From assembly GCF_019175385.1 (NCBI RefSeq), contig NC_083341.1:86082321-86146320 (forward strand): a stretch of 64,000 nucleotides of DNA, in the 5' to 3' direction. Every line of letters starts with the position of its first letter. Position 1 is the first letter of the stretch. This DNA comes from Lycium barbarum (taxonomy: Eukaryota; Streptophyta; Magnoliopsida; Solanales; Solanaceae). The notes under the pieces were generated by a model. It was not told where the DNA came from. It saw only the letters and a program-made list of their open reading frames with translations, and did no database searches. Below are positions 23,949 through 34,654 of the stretch, in pieces. Both the position numbers and the translations under genes were made by a program.

Positions 23949-25139
23949 TCATGGCATGACATGAATCAACTTTTTCCTCCACCTCGAACTTATGAATTTC
24001 ACCCCTAATTTTGCATCCAATTTTCTATCACGCTTCGGGGGCGGTGGTGTGAAAATAAAAGAACCAATCAATAGATATCGTTTCTTGAACTTCTTGGCCC
24101 TTAAGTGAGGAATGTTGCTTTGTCTTTTCGGTGTGGCAAATTTCAGGATGTAAGGCTCTTGTTTCTCATCTCTACAATTCTTCATCGGCGTGGAGGGCTC
24201 GATTTCCATGTCGCCAACCAAACATAATGTAGAAAAGTGTTTAGAATGAGGACCAACACGCCCCAACTCTAAAACTGCATTATTTTTGACATCCTCACTT
24301 TTGTACACTTCCTCAACAATGACATCATCAACAAAGATCAGATCGAATGGGTGGAGTTCCTCTATCTGCTCCACATGCAGGCCACTTTCCAAGGTAATAT
24401 GTAGTTGGGCATGAAACACCTCAACCATTTTATTCATTTGTGCCTGCAAGCCATGGATATCTAAGCCAAATTGGTCTATCTCTTGCCCGAGCTCAGTTCT
24501 ACCTTCTATCAGTTGTGTAGCCATGTTTGTAAGACCATCACGGAGAAACCCAAGAAATTTCATTTGTTGATCTTGTTCTGTTAGCCAAGATTGGCTCACT
24601 ATCTCTGCTTCTTCAAAGCTATCTACTTGTGGGAACTCGCTCTCTTCTTCTGTTTGAGGTTCGTCTTGAGTATTAGCTAAGCCTATAACTTGTAGATCAT
24701 TACAAGTTTCGACCTCGGCCTGCATCTCTGTGAGGTTGGCACGAATCCTCTCTATGGCTTTCCACATTTCTGTGTTTTCCTCTCTCATTAATGCATCATG
24801 CTCCATCATTTGCTCCCCTATTTGCTTCATCATATCGCTAACCCGAGCAAGACTTTTCGCATCCTCCACTTCATTACTACTGTCAACATCACAAATAACA
24901 GGAGAATCATAATATGGGCTCGGGGATGGGGAGTGAGAGTTAGGACAACCATTCCAATGACCGTCTTGACCACCACATATATTACAAATATTCCACTCAA
25001 AAGATTGGGAAGGTTCACACAACCCATTCCCGGAAATATTTTGACAGTGTTGCCAAGAGTGGGGTCACCCACAAATCAAACAAGGATCACCAAAATAGGA
25101 ACAACCAATATTCGACCAATTTTTACTCCAAGATGCCAT
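23949..25139 (-). pseudogene. Athila-like gag relic
   Basis: The frame starts at ATG 25139 (MASWSKNW), about 115 bases after the primer site. It meets one in-frame TGA at 25065-25067, then stays open for 372 codons to 23949. Near the N-terminus are two Cys/His clusters: CLICG-stop-PHSWQHC, where the stop lies inside the motif, and CNICGGQDGHWNGC (CX2CX5HX3C). Around codons 80-130 is a charged heptad-like stretch (MKQIGEQMMEHDALMREE...) that looks like a coiled coil, followed by acidic sequence and a basic C-terminus with KFKKR and SRWRKK. The terminal Cys clusters, start position and context fit a gag-like protein of a gag-only Athila derivative. I do not recognise the exact family. The TGA makes it a pseudogene unless translation restarts downstream. 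Confidence 0.6.
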
Positions 25140-25254
25140 ATCAAGCAAACTAACCAAAATATTAAATTAAAAATAAAATAAAATAATAATAAATAAATAA
25201 AAACTTGAATAGAAATTCTAAAATCCAAATTAGAAAAACAGTAATATTGGTAAG

Positions 25255-25272
25255 TCCCCGGCAACGGCGCCA
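25255..25272 (-). other. Primer binding site for tRNA-Asp
   Basis: TGGCGCCGTTGCCGGGGA, 18 bases, six bases from the LTR end. It looks intact. Confidence 0.88.
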
Positions 25273-25278
25273 AAAACT

Positions 25279-26670
25279 TGTTGCTCCCAAACGCACATGC
25301 AAGTATACGTGGTCGTACAAGTAATATAGACTGTTAAGTCTAGATATCGATCCCACAGGGACTTAGATTCTACTGTTAAGCTAATTCAAATTCGAATGAA
25401 ACTATTCAAGAAAGTGAAAATCAAGATTGTTTGTTGTACTAAACTAAAACTGAAAAGTAAACAATTTGTGATGGGTGTTTTTATGACTGGGACTATGTTG
25501 ATAAGGACTGTAAGAAATTTCATATGAGAGAAAGATCTAGGGTTATGGCTTTCGACAATCCAGATGATCTTCAGACAATTCCACCTATTTTATTTCCTGG
25601 GTTACTAGTTGACGGGTTAATTATGCTTTATGATATTCTCTCGAACTACTGACAAGCCTGTAGATGTTACTTTAATGCCTATATCTCTATGGTCATCAGA
25701 TGTAACAAGAACACCTTTATTTTATCGTATGAAACTAAGTAGGGCTAAAGGTTATATCTTTATCCTCAGTAGCGAAACGATTAAATCGAACAAACTCTAT
25801 TTATTCTTATTACGTACGTGAATTCCCTTTCTCAAGTTCAATCCACGCACCACAGATAGTGTCTAACTATTGGCCAGATAATCAAACAATTAAAACCAAG
25901 AATAACTAAGCAACCCACAATATGGAAAATCAATAGATAATAATTGTCATCATATCAACTTTCAAGTCTTTCGCCATAACCATAGAATTAGGAGATTAGC
26001 TACTCATGATTCGATCATAGACAAAAGAAGCCATGAATAAACTAGGGTTAAAAAAGATGAAAAATAAAATAACCTAGAGAGATAAAAAGGAGAACGGTGG
26101 CTTACAAATCCTTAAATAATCCCAGAATACCATTCTCAGCTATAAAAACGTGTATATATAGGCTAGGGTAAAAATAATAAATAAGGAATCCAAATCCTAG
26201 TCTAATCGGGAAAACATCCGCAGAGTCCCGCTTTCCTTCCGCATCGCGGAAGGATCGCGCAATGATCTGCAGATTCTCGCCTTCTTCACGCGATGCGGGT
26301 CGATCGCGCACCCTGATGACTGAGTTTGGTTGTTCCGCTTTCTTCATGCGATGCGGGTCGATGGCCTGAATTTCTGGAGCTTCTCGCGATCCTTCCTCGA
26401 TGCAGAAGGAAAGCGAGGATCTGCAGTCGATTAACTCTCCTTTTCAGTTCGTCGTTTCCGTTCGTCGACTCTTCACCTCAGCCAATCGACATATGCTACG
26501 AATTCCAATCACTTCAAGCACATTTCCCATCATTTATCGTCATCGTACCTATACACATAAAATATAACGACATAAGTTCAAATACGACGGTTACTTCATG
26601 AATTAAGCGATAAAAGTCATAAGAAGAAGTTGTAATACGACACAAAACATGATATTTGTGCCAAATATCA
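25279..26670 (-). mobile_element. Athila-like 5' LTR (copy C)
   Basis: 1392 bp, complete TG to CA, with the outer ATCAT duplication on its far side and the primer site on its near side. It carries the CG-rich TTCCGCATCGCGGAAGGA cassette at 26220-26410. Confidence 0.92.
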
Positions 26671-28018
26671 ATCATAACATTAGCCTGCGTCCAGGCCTCC
26701 CACGTCCGGGGTATCATCTCATGTCGCCCACTAGTGGTGTCTGCCCATACCATCTGGCCATGGTGTATACGCTGCCCACCTTAGCGGTGACTGCCCAGCT
26801 ATATAGGCGTGGTGTTATATCACAATATGCTCATCATAATATACTCATCATAATATGTTTATCATAGTACATGCATAAGGCTCAAGGACAACTATACTTT
26901 ATCGGGGTGATGTAAGGTCGTGATCCCCCGATTTCATTATAGGGCATTCATTGACATTCTGCCTCACCTTGAAGGAATTAGCATATAAGGTGAGTGTATG
27001 CAATAAATAACATCATAAGATCATCATATCATACATTTTAGAATCTTCATACTTTAACTCATCATCATCATTATAGGACTCATAACATAGCTCTTATCTT
27101 GTGTAGCTATTCATGGGCATAGACTTTTAGCTTTCCGAAATGTAGGAACTCATGAAGAAAATAGGAAGTCATGATTTAGGATTCATTCCATTAGAAAGAA
27201 AGGACTAGCCTCACATACCTTTGTCATTGACTAATTTATCGCTTGCTTGTTCTCCTTTAGTGCGTGCGTTCTACCTTCAAGAGAATTTGTATCGACATTA
27301 GCTAGCGATTATAAAAACAGCTTACTAACGCTAGAGAAAATTGGACAACATTTCCTTTCATTTATGCAACTCTTCCCCTATTCTATATCAACTCTCAAGC
27401 GTTCATAACAACATTCTCAATATGATAGACAACACTCATCATTCATTTACAATATCCGTATTTCACAATTTGTCTTCAATCTCTCCATAATCATGGCCAT
27501 GGTTCATTGTTGCATTTTCTCACATAGGATACTTATTCCATGTTCTAAATGCCATTCATAACATTTTTATAATCACAAATTATCAATGATCATGGCTCAA
27601 TTCAAACCTTTACTCACCATTGCTACTATTCCCACTTTCATGACCCATTTCTTACATCCTTATATAATCCAAGTGTTTCAGCTCTTCCATTCCCTAAATA
27701 ACATGTAAATGCCATAGAACTTACCTTGGATGTTGTAGGAACAAGCCTTGAGTGGTATTACTCTTCTTGCGCCAAAACCCTAGTTTGCTTCTCTTGAAAT
27801 TTCTTAACTTGGATGAACTTTGATGAGTTTTATACACTTGATTCACTTGGATTCTTGATATTAATCTTTGATTTCCTTTGTTTTCTTGTAGATAAAGAGT
27901 GGAGAATATTCTAGAGGTTTCTCGAGAGAAGTATCGTGGGAATGAAATGAATTAATGAGCTTAGGTCTCCTTTTTAATGACTTAAAATGTTATCCGAAAT
28001 GAACAGTAGTTGAAGTGC

Positions 28019-28305
28019 ATAGTGGTCGTAAACCCAGTTTACGGTCCGTATTCCAGTTTACGGTTTGTATTCTACGGGTGTATTTAAGCATAACAGAACC
28101 AGAAAGTCAGGTTGAGGACATAGTGGTTTACGACTCATTTTACGGGCCGTATTTCAGTTTACGGTTCGTATTTCAAGTCGTATTTAACCATTCAAGTCTT
28201 TGGCAGAAAGTTGAAGTTTTGTAAGTTGAAATACGACATGGTAGTTTACAGGCCATATGCCACTTTACGGTCCGTATTTCATTTTACGATCGACTGGGCC
28301 AAAGT
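28019..28305 (-). repeat. TTTACGGTCCGTATT-type cassette in U3 of the solo LTR
   Basis: About seven copies of AGTTTACGG-CCGTATTTCA words in 290 bp. It is related in plan and partly in sequence (ACGGTCCGTAT) to the cassette at 10131-10267 of a different LTR family. Confidence 0.7.
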
Positions 28306-28506
28306 GCAAATCTGCAACTTTCACGTCTTCAAAACCTATAATTAGTCATTGTGGAGCATAACCTATCTCTTATTCCCATTGCCTTTGAAATCTTACTTAG
28401 GGTCGTCAAACGTGATTCCCTTATAATTAAAACATCGTATACTCGTACTCTTCGTTAGTCTATTCATTGTACGTTCATGGGGAAATTTCCGAGGTGTAAC
28501 AGTTCC

Positions 28507-29384
28507 ATAATGTAATCGGAGGTTCCCGACCCTACGTCACTCCGATAGATTGATAGGTTTTATTTGAGCTCCCATGCATGCATTGGCTTATGTATATGTA
28601 AGATGTCACCGCGCCTATACGGCTGGGCAGCATTGCTAAGGCGGGCGGCTTATGGATGATTACACCGTGTCTATATGGCACGGGCAGCACCACTAGTGGG
28701 CGGTGTGAGATGACTATCCCGGACGTGGGCTAGTGATGACTTATGACTCAGAAAACTTACGCATATGTGTATATACGTGTTAGAATCTGGTTTTAAAGGT
28801 AAAAGTTAGCATGCATGATTCTGCCTCAAGAGGGAAGCAGTTACAGTTATCTTTTCTTCTTATGCTTTCTATATTTCCTTAGTATGTTAGCATATATGCC
28901 TTACATACTTAGTACATTGTTCGTACTGACGTCTTTTTCTTTGTGGATGCTGTGCTCATGCCCACAGGTAGATAGGGAGACAGTGCAGACGCTTAGGAGC
29001 TTACTCAGCAGTTGTACAGGAGCACCCCACTACTCCAGAGGTGCAACCTATTGATATATTCTTTTGTGTACACATTTGGGGCATGGCGGGGTCCTGTCCC
29101 GTCCTTATGACTCCAGTATTCCAGTTAGAGGCTCATAGATACTTATGTGTGGGTAGTAGATGTCTCATGATTACTACAGTGTATATTCGTATATCATTTT
29201 TGATAGCCTCGCAAGCTTATGTGCACAAAGGTCGATGTATTTTGGAAATGATAATGATTGTATTATGACAAGTTCCGTGCTGAGAGTAATGTATATTTTG
29301 GAAGAGCTTGATAACAAGTATGATGTGTGGTGCTCGTTAGGGTAGCTCCGGGTACCCGTCATGGGCCCTAGTTGGTTCGTGACA
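28507..29384 (+). mobile_element. 3' LTR, second part, of the 9.8 kb gypsy element
   Basis: Resumes after GTTCC with ATAATGTAATCGGAGGTTCC, matching the 5' LTR from about 11453 on. It carries the conserved module TACTGACGTC...CCCACAG|GTAG at 28925-28970. It ends GGTTCGTGACA at 29384, then CTCAT, which does not match the 5' flank. Confidence 0.88.
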
Positions 29385-30748
29385 CTCATTAACCATAAGG
29401 CTAGACAAATCTGTCTCACTGACCCGTAGGTCAGGCATATATGTCTCTCTAACCAGGTGGCCGAGCTAAAGAAAATATATGTATATCATGTATATGCTGA
29501 CAAAAACTGATACTGTAACATATCTCTTTTGTCTTTCTATAAACTCAAGGACATATTGAGGGGATATAGACCTTTAGAAAAACTAACATAACACTCGGAA
29601 GCTATGCAACATTATGACAAGCTCTACTTTGACAACCTCTAGGTACAAGGTTCATTACGCTCTTACTATATATGGAATCATGCCAAGAAAAGAAGGAACA
29701 TCCTTAACATACCTTGCTGCTTACATAGCCACTCAAAGTCTACCTTCCGAGCCAGCAAATCTACATCCAAGATGATTCATACAACAATCAGGCCATATTA
29801 ACACATACATACTCAAACATAGCTAGTTAATAAGTTAACGAAATTCAGACAACATTTCTCCTATATCATCTACTTCCTCCAAATTGCAAAACAACTCCCA
29901 AACATCATTAACAGCATGAACAATAACATAGTCAAGATACTACATGAAAACATATACAAATCCGTCCGAAACCTCCTTCGAAATTCAGTCCATAAGCCAA
30001 TAAAATCAACATATCAAACTACGACCTTTATACTATGTTTTCCTTCACTTTAAACCATCAAAATCCCCCTAAAACAAACTCAATATCAAAGTCAAGATGA
30101 ATAACATACCTTATACTTGAAGAACTTCAACTCACACAACTTGCTTCAAGACCAAACTCACCACAACATCAAGTAGAAGCAAGAACAATCACTTTTCATG
30201 AACTAGTTTAGCGTAATCTTGTTGAATTCTTTATCTAAGGGACTACAACTGGTTAGGAGATGTATATGGAGGTTTCTAGAGCTCAGGGGAGTGTAAAATG
30301 GTGATAAAATGGAGATAAAGGGGTATTTATATCCTTTGAAAGTCGGTTCCATTGACTTTCCAAGTGGGCCCGCGGAGAAGTCATCTGACAGCCTATCTTG
30401 AAACGCCTATAACTTTCTAGTACGATGTCGTATCGACGAACGGTTTGTTGAATTGAAAACTATACTCAATGACTTTAATTTACATAGGTTATGCTTTCCA
30501 TAACACTTCATATTCTAGGAGATATACCTCTCTCAATTTGGACCAGAATTTCCTATTCAAAATTCTGCCAAGTTTTCCAAAATTTCAACAAACTTAATTT
30601 CTTCGAATCGCTTGATCCCGAAACCTTTAGACACTTTCTAAGCACATGTTAAAAGTATTCCTTAACCTTATAAGGGTTCCATGACCTCTCCGAGCTTATA
30701 TTAGTTTACTTACAATGCAAACGACGCAAAAATTTTCGAGGTGTAACA
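29385..30748 (-). mobile_element. Gypsy LTR fragment, 5' part
   Basis: On the minus strand it starts TGTTACACCTCG at 30748, with hairpin and PPT-like sequence just upstream, so it was a 3' LTR. It matches the family of 48047-50372. TATA box at 30324-30331, conserved U3 block at 30395-30475, donor-like AAG|GTATGT near 30110, microexon-like 29713-29760. It is cut at 29385 before its minisatellite. Confidence 0.85.
30324..30331 (-). promoter_or_regulatory. TATA box of gypsy LTR
   Basis: TATAAATA about 420 bp from the LTR start, following the CG-containing segment at 30360-30375. Confidence 0.55.
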
Positions 30749-32138
30749 TTCTCCGCCCTTAAAAACATTTGTGCTCGAATGTTGAACTCTCAGAGATCTT
30801 ATGGATATTTTGGCAGAGCTTCCTCTGTATCTGTACCACTATCAACCTGTGACACAGAAACCCAAAATATACAACGCCACACAGGGCCACAATAAGCAAT
30901 AACAATAATGGCCTCACACGACTCGTAGTCATAAGGAATGAAACATTACACCCCTGAAGACACTGATATCTCTGTCTGGACCTCCTCTGGTAATGGAAAC
31001 AAATGCGGATATTTGATTCTCATATTTTCCTTAGCTTCCCAAGTCATCTTTTCTACCTTCACATTCTTTCATAGTACTATTACCAAGGGTACATCTCTGG
31101 TTCTCAATCCCTGAACCTGGAATTTTCAATCTGGAAGGGTAGTAGGAACTTTCTCGTACAATAATTGTTCTGTAATCCAAATATCATTAACCGGTACAAC
31201 TGTGGGGGATTTCTCAATACCCTGGCGGAGCATAGACGTGCAACAGACTAGTTATGCAGTTTCCCATTTTAAGGGTAAATCTCTTAGGCCCTTTGGCCCA
31301 TCCTGCGTATAATCTTGTGAAGTCTAGAGTATTCAAGGGTAAACTTGTCCTCCTTATTACATCTCATAAATCTCTTCAGAATGAAATTCCAAATTTCAAA
31401 CAATCTAATACTCTCCCATTCTTATAGAACTTCGTGCGACTATCTGGATATACAAAGTCAAGCCACACTAACTGGACGTTCAACTTCTCTTCAAAGGTCT
31501 ACCATAAATGTTCATAATATATCGTGAGATGTCTGAAAAGTGTGCTCTACCAACCCACATATTGGGTAACCTATATTCTTCAGGTTTATCTAAATGTACT
31601 AATCTTCGGGCGCTAGTAGAAAACTGGGTATCTTAACCGGATAAATAGAGATACTAGGTAACTGGACAATTCCATCTATAGCTTACATGATTCCTTACAA
31701 TTATAACATCCATACTGATCATTCCTTCATTTCTCATTGTCCTCTTCACTACCACCACTAGCCTTTAGTTCCTCATTTAGGTCCATCTTATTCCACTTAC
31801 TTACGACCTTAATTTTTTACGTCTTGAATATTCTATGCCTGGAATTCTCGTATCATCTATTAGATTTCGCTTACAAATAATCATACACATTTATTCTTTT
31901 TCATCGTAGGCTGTTACCGTCAAGTACTCGCATACCTTCAAATAGCTTATTTCCATTCTAGCCCTCTTTTATTGTTACCTGCACATCCTTCCCTTAATAA
32001 AGACGTTACTAGATTCTGACTCGAATGCTCTTGCCTTTAAGGCTTTCCCTGTACAATGCTTTCCCAACCGGTATGTGATGCTGGAACTTCGTATCCACAT
32101 GACTAGCTAACAGTGGCTATTTAACTTAACTTCTTATC
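30749..32138 (-). pseudogene. Gypsy 3' internal remnant with integrase/chromodomain-type tail
   Basis: Next to the LTR on the minus strand is a degraded PPT and the hairpin AACATTTGTGCTCGAATGTT (30764-30783). Upstream of it, around 31010-31072, one frame reads VEKMTWEAKENMRIKYPHLF. This is the conserved C-terminus of Tekay/Del-like polyproteins, comparable to the better copy ending at 62382. Stops and shifts fill the rest. From about 31300 to 32138 the sequence is CT-rich (purine-rich on this strand) with no domains, like the non-coding interiors of the other elements. Not functional. Confidence 0.65.
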
Positions 32139-32658
32139 TACCACAACCCAAACCGGAGGGCCGCGACTGACACCCAAGACCCTACTCGGCTGAGTGCCAT
32201 ACTACCATTCCATCCATGAGTCACAAATTTTTGTGAACCTTTAATCTATGAAATGACGCTTCCGTCAGGTAAAAAAAACTTTTTAATAAAACTCTTTTGT
32301 CAAATCAGGGACTTCTCCCTTATCGTTAATTCAAGAAAACCTTTAGTCACAAATAAAATCTTTACAAAGGAAAAAAAGCATAAAGGCACATCAACCTATA
32401 TGGTCGCCTTACACGACTGTCGACTCCTCGACGCCCTATCCACAGGACACTGTCTGCAAAGTCTCTAACATATACAAAATACCATAACATAAGCACTTTG
32501 ACTCGGCAACACTCCGAACTGAGATGGAGCTCAATAATCCAGTTGATAGCCTGGGAACATCCTATAGCCAAATGTCATCTACTCATCTGTATACACTTGC
32601 ATGGCATGAAACGCAGCGCCCCCAGGCAAAGGGACGTCAGTACGAACAACGTACCGAG
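32139..32658 (-). mobile_element. Gypsy LTR fragment, 3' end
   Basis: The last ~520 bp of an LTR of the same family as 4999-7733. On this strand it ends in a decayed form of GGTTTGGGTCGTGACA, and its right side shows the GCGTTTCATGCC module. It is cut at 32658, in the word GTACCGAG-TATGTAAGG, by the insertion of the next element. Confidence 0.8.
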
Positions 32659-33242
32659 TGTTACACCCTGGAAAATTTCGCGTTATCAAGACTGTGGACG
32701 GCTTAGTATGAGCTCAAGGGAGAGCAGAGTTATACAAGGATTAGGGATGAAGATTATATTACCTGAGCATAATAACATATGTATGACATTTGGAGATTGT
32801 ATGGAGTAAATCAGTTAACACGATTACTCGATGATAACCCTCGTAACCATAAGTTGAGGTGGGGCCCACATGTCGGGATTTTGTAAGGGACATACGAAAA
32901 GTGATATGAGTAGTACATGTGAAGTTGAGCAAGTCTTAAGAAGGACCCTTAAGCCAAATATGGGCATAAGCCCTCCAAAAGGATGATTTAAAGATACGTT
33001 TTCGGATGACCTGACTTGGAGGGGCCAAAACGCCATTATACGTTCGGAATTTTAAAATACACAAAGAATGAAAGTTGTAGATAATTGAAAGAGCTTTCCA
33101 ACCGTAGGTCGTGGGCCCTCACACCATATCGGGATCAAAAGTTATGGCCATTTTAAGATCAGGACTCTATGTTTCCAAAATGGCTCCGCGGGCCCCACAT
33201 GAGTAAGTCGGTGGAACCGACCTAGGGGGGCGGGGGGGGGGG

Positions 33243-33250
33243 TATAAATA
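33243..33250 (+). promoter_or_regulatory. TATA box of the 5' LTR, abutting a G-run
   Basis: TATAAATA directly after a G-run (33225-33242) broken by one C. The 3' LTR has TATAAATT at 42148-42155 after a G-run at 42133-42147. Confidence 0.7.
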
Positions 33251-33942
33251 CCCCATCAACCTCTTTTGTTTCAGCATAATAACATTCCAAAAGATCCTAG
33301 AAGTCTCTCAAAACATCTCCCAAACATTATAGTCCGATAAATCAAGAATTTAACAAGATTACGCCAAACTAGTCCGTGAAAGGTGATTGTTCTTGCTTCT
33401 ACTTAAGCTTGGTGTTGGAAAAAAAGTTGAGGTGGCTGAGTTTATTCAAATATAAGGTATGTTATTCATCCCGTCTCTTGTGTTGAGTTTATTTGAAGGT
33501 CTAGCAAGCCTTAAAAATGAAAATAGTTATGGAGGAAAGGTCATAAAGTGTTGTGTTATAGTTGTTGGGTTTAGGAGTTGTTTTTAACATGCTGTGGCCA
33601 TGTGGATGGACTGATTTATGCGTATAAAAATGGTATCTAACATTGTTGGTGTGTTGATGAGATTATACTCCTTGATAGGGATGGAAGAAAGTGTATACTG
33701 TTGTTGTATGTTGAAAAATATCGTGTGGGATGTGTATGGAATATATTGGTATGGATAATAGTGTTGTTGATGTTGGTATTGTTGTTGTTGTTGATTGGTT
33801 GCTGAATTGTAATTTTGGGCTAGGCATATAAACAGGGGAGATGCTGCCGAAATTTCAGCAGATTATAAATGAATTTATTTGAAGGACTAAGACAAGCGTA
33901 TAACGATGAGTCTAATGATTGTGTAAATCCTCTTAAATGTAG

Positions 33943-33989
33943 ACTTGCGAGCTTGGACAAATAAGTGTAGCTAATCGGAGGTAAAACAG
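33943..33989 (+). other. Microexon-like segment of LTR leader (47 nt)
   Basis: Preceded by CCTCTTAAATGTAG and followed by AACAG|GTATGTTAAGG. It contains GCGAGCTTGG, shared with other LTRs, and no ATG. The 3' LTR counterpart is 42850-42896. Confidence 0.55.
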
Positions 33990-34654
33990 GTATGTTAAGG
34001 CTCGTCCCTTTCTTTCAAAGGCATGATCCCTAGGTTATAACTTCATAAATGTTTCCATATTTTCCTTGTTATCAAAGGTTAAAATTCTAAGATTCCAAGG
34101 CATGATTTCTTTCTTGTTAACCCATAAATTTTTTCCAAAATATTCGTACCCTCCAAACCAAAGGTTGTGATTATGTGAGCTTTTATGATAACAACGATGG
34201 ATATGTTTTTCAGTGACAATGATGATGTCAAAAATGAGAATATTATTATGATGACTATGATGAGAAAGGTTTTATGTTTAAAGGTTCCAAGTTTACGATT
34301 TCAACAACGATATGAGAATTTTGAGCTATTTATTGATATCTCAATTTATTTATTGATGGTGACTTTATTTCTAAATCTTCCAAAGTATATGAATTGTCGC
34401 CTTATAAGATTTATGATCTTATTCTATTTTCTCTTAATGCCATTCCTCATTGATAGTCTCACCTCATAATAGTGGTTCCTTCAAGGCGAGACAACGCGAC
34501 CATGATTATCCCATAATCTAATCGGAGGTTACCGACCTTACATCACTCCGATAGATACATGATTTCATTGGGCTCACATGCATGCTGCTTATATGTATAT
34601 GATATATGTATATGTATACGGGGAATATGGGGAAAAAAGGGACACATGTTACAC

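Larger units (their letters stand above)
19194..26670 (-). mobile_element. Athila-like non-autonomous retrotransposon with three LTRs
   Basis: Flanked by ATCAT at 19189-19193 and 26671-26675. In minus-strand order: LTR 26670-25279 (1392 bp), PBS 25272-25255, gag relic, non-coding interior, PPT 21992-21978, LTR 21977-20586 (1392 bp), then a third LTR 20579-19194 that lacks its first bases. LTRs start TGATATTTGGC and end GGGAGCAACA. The 18-base primer site TGGCGCCGTTGCCGGGGA is complementary to tRNA-Asp and typical of Athila elements. RT, RNase H and integrase are absent. Confidence 0.88.
18521..28501 (-). mobile_element. Gypsy solo LTR (18521-19193 plus 26676-28501) carrying an Athila-like insertion
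   Basis: On the minus strand it starts TGTTACACC at 28501 and ends GGGTCGTGACA at 18521. GTTCC lies on both sides (18516-18520 and 28502-28506). Without the Athila-like insertion it is about 2.5 kb, a normal LTR length here, with no internal region. It has a TTTACGGTCCGTATT cassette at 28019-28305, donor-like AAG|GTAAGT near 27724 and the microexon-like segment 27219-27270. Confidence 0.92.
9778..29384 (+). mobile_element. Ty3/gypsy non-autonomous element with nested insertions in its 3' LTR
   Basis: 5' LTR 9778-12332, mutated iMet primer site 12337-12348, gag-protease relic 12541-13470, non-coding purine-rich interior to 16878, hairpin and PPT, 3' LTR 16915-18520 continued at 28507-29384. 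A solo LTR carrying an Athila-like element lies inside the 3' LTR. RT, RNase H and integrase are missing, so it needed another element for mobility. The five bases before the 5' LTR (ACTAA) and after the 3' LTR (CTCAT) do not match, so the flanks have been rearranged. Confidence 0.85.

Noticed and set aside
20018..26347. Three near-identical ~81-codon minus-strand frames (20018-20263, 21409-21654, 26102-26347)
   Set aside because: They are the same stretch of the three Athila-like LTR copies, crossing the CG-rich cassette. Repetition comes from the LTR, and there is no domain or start context.
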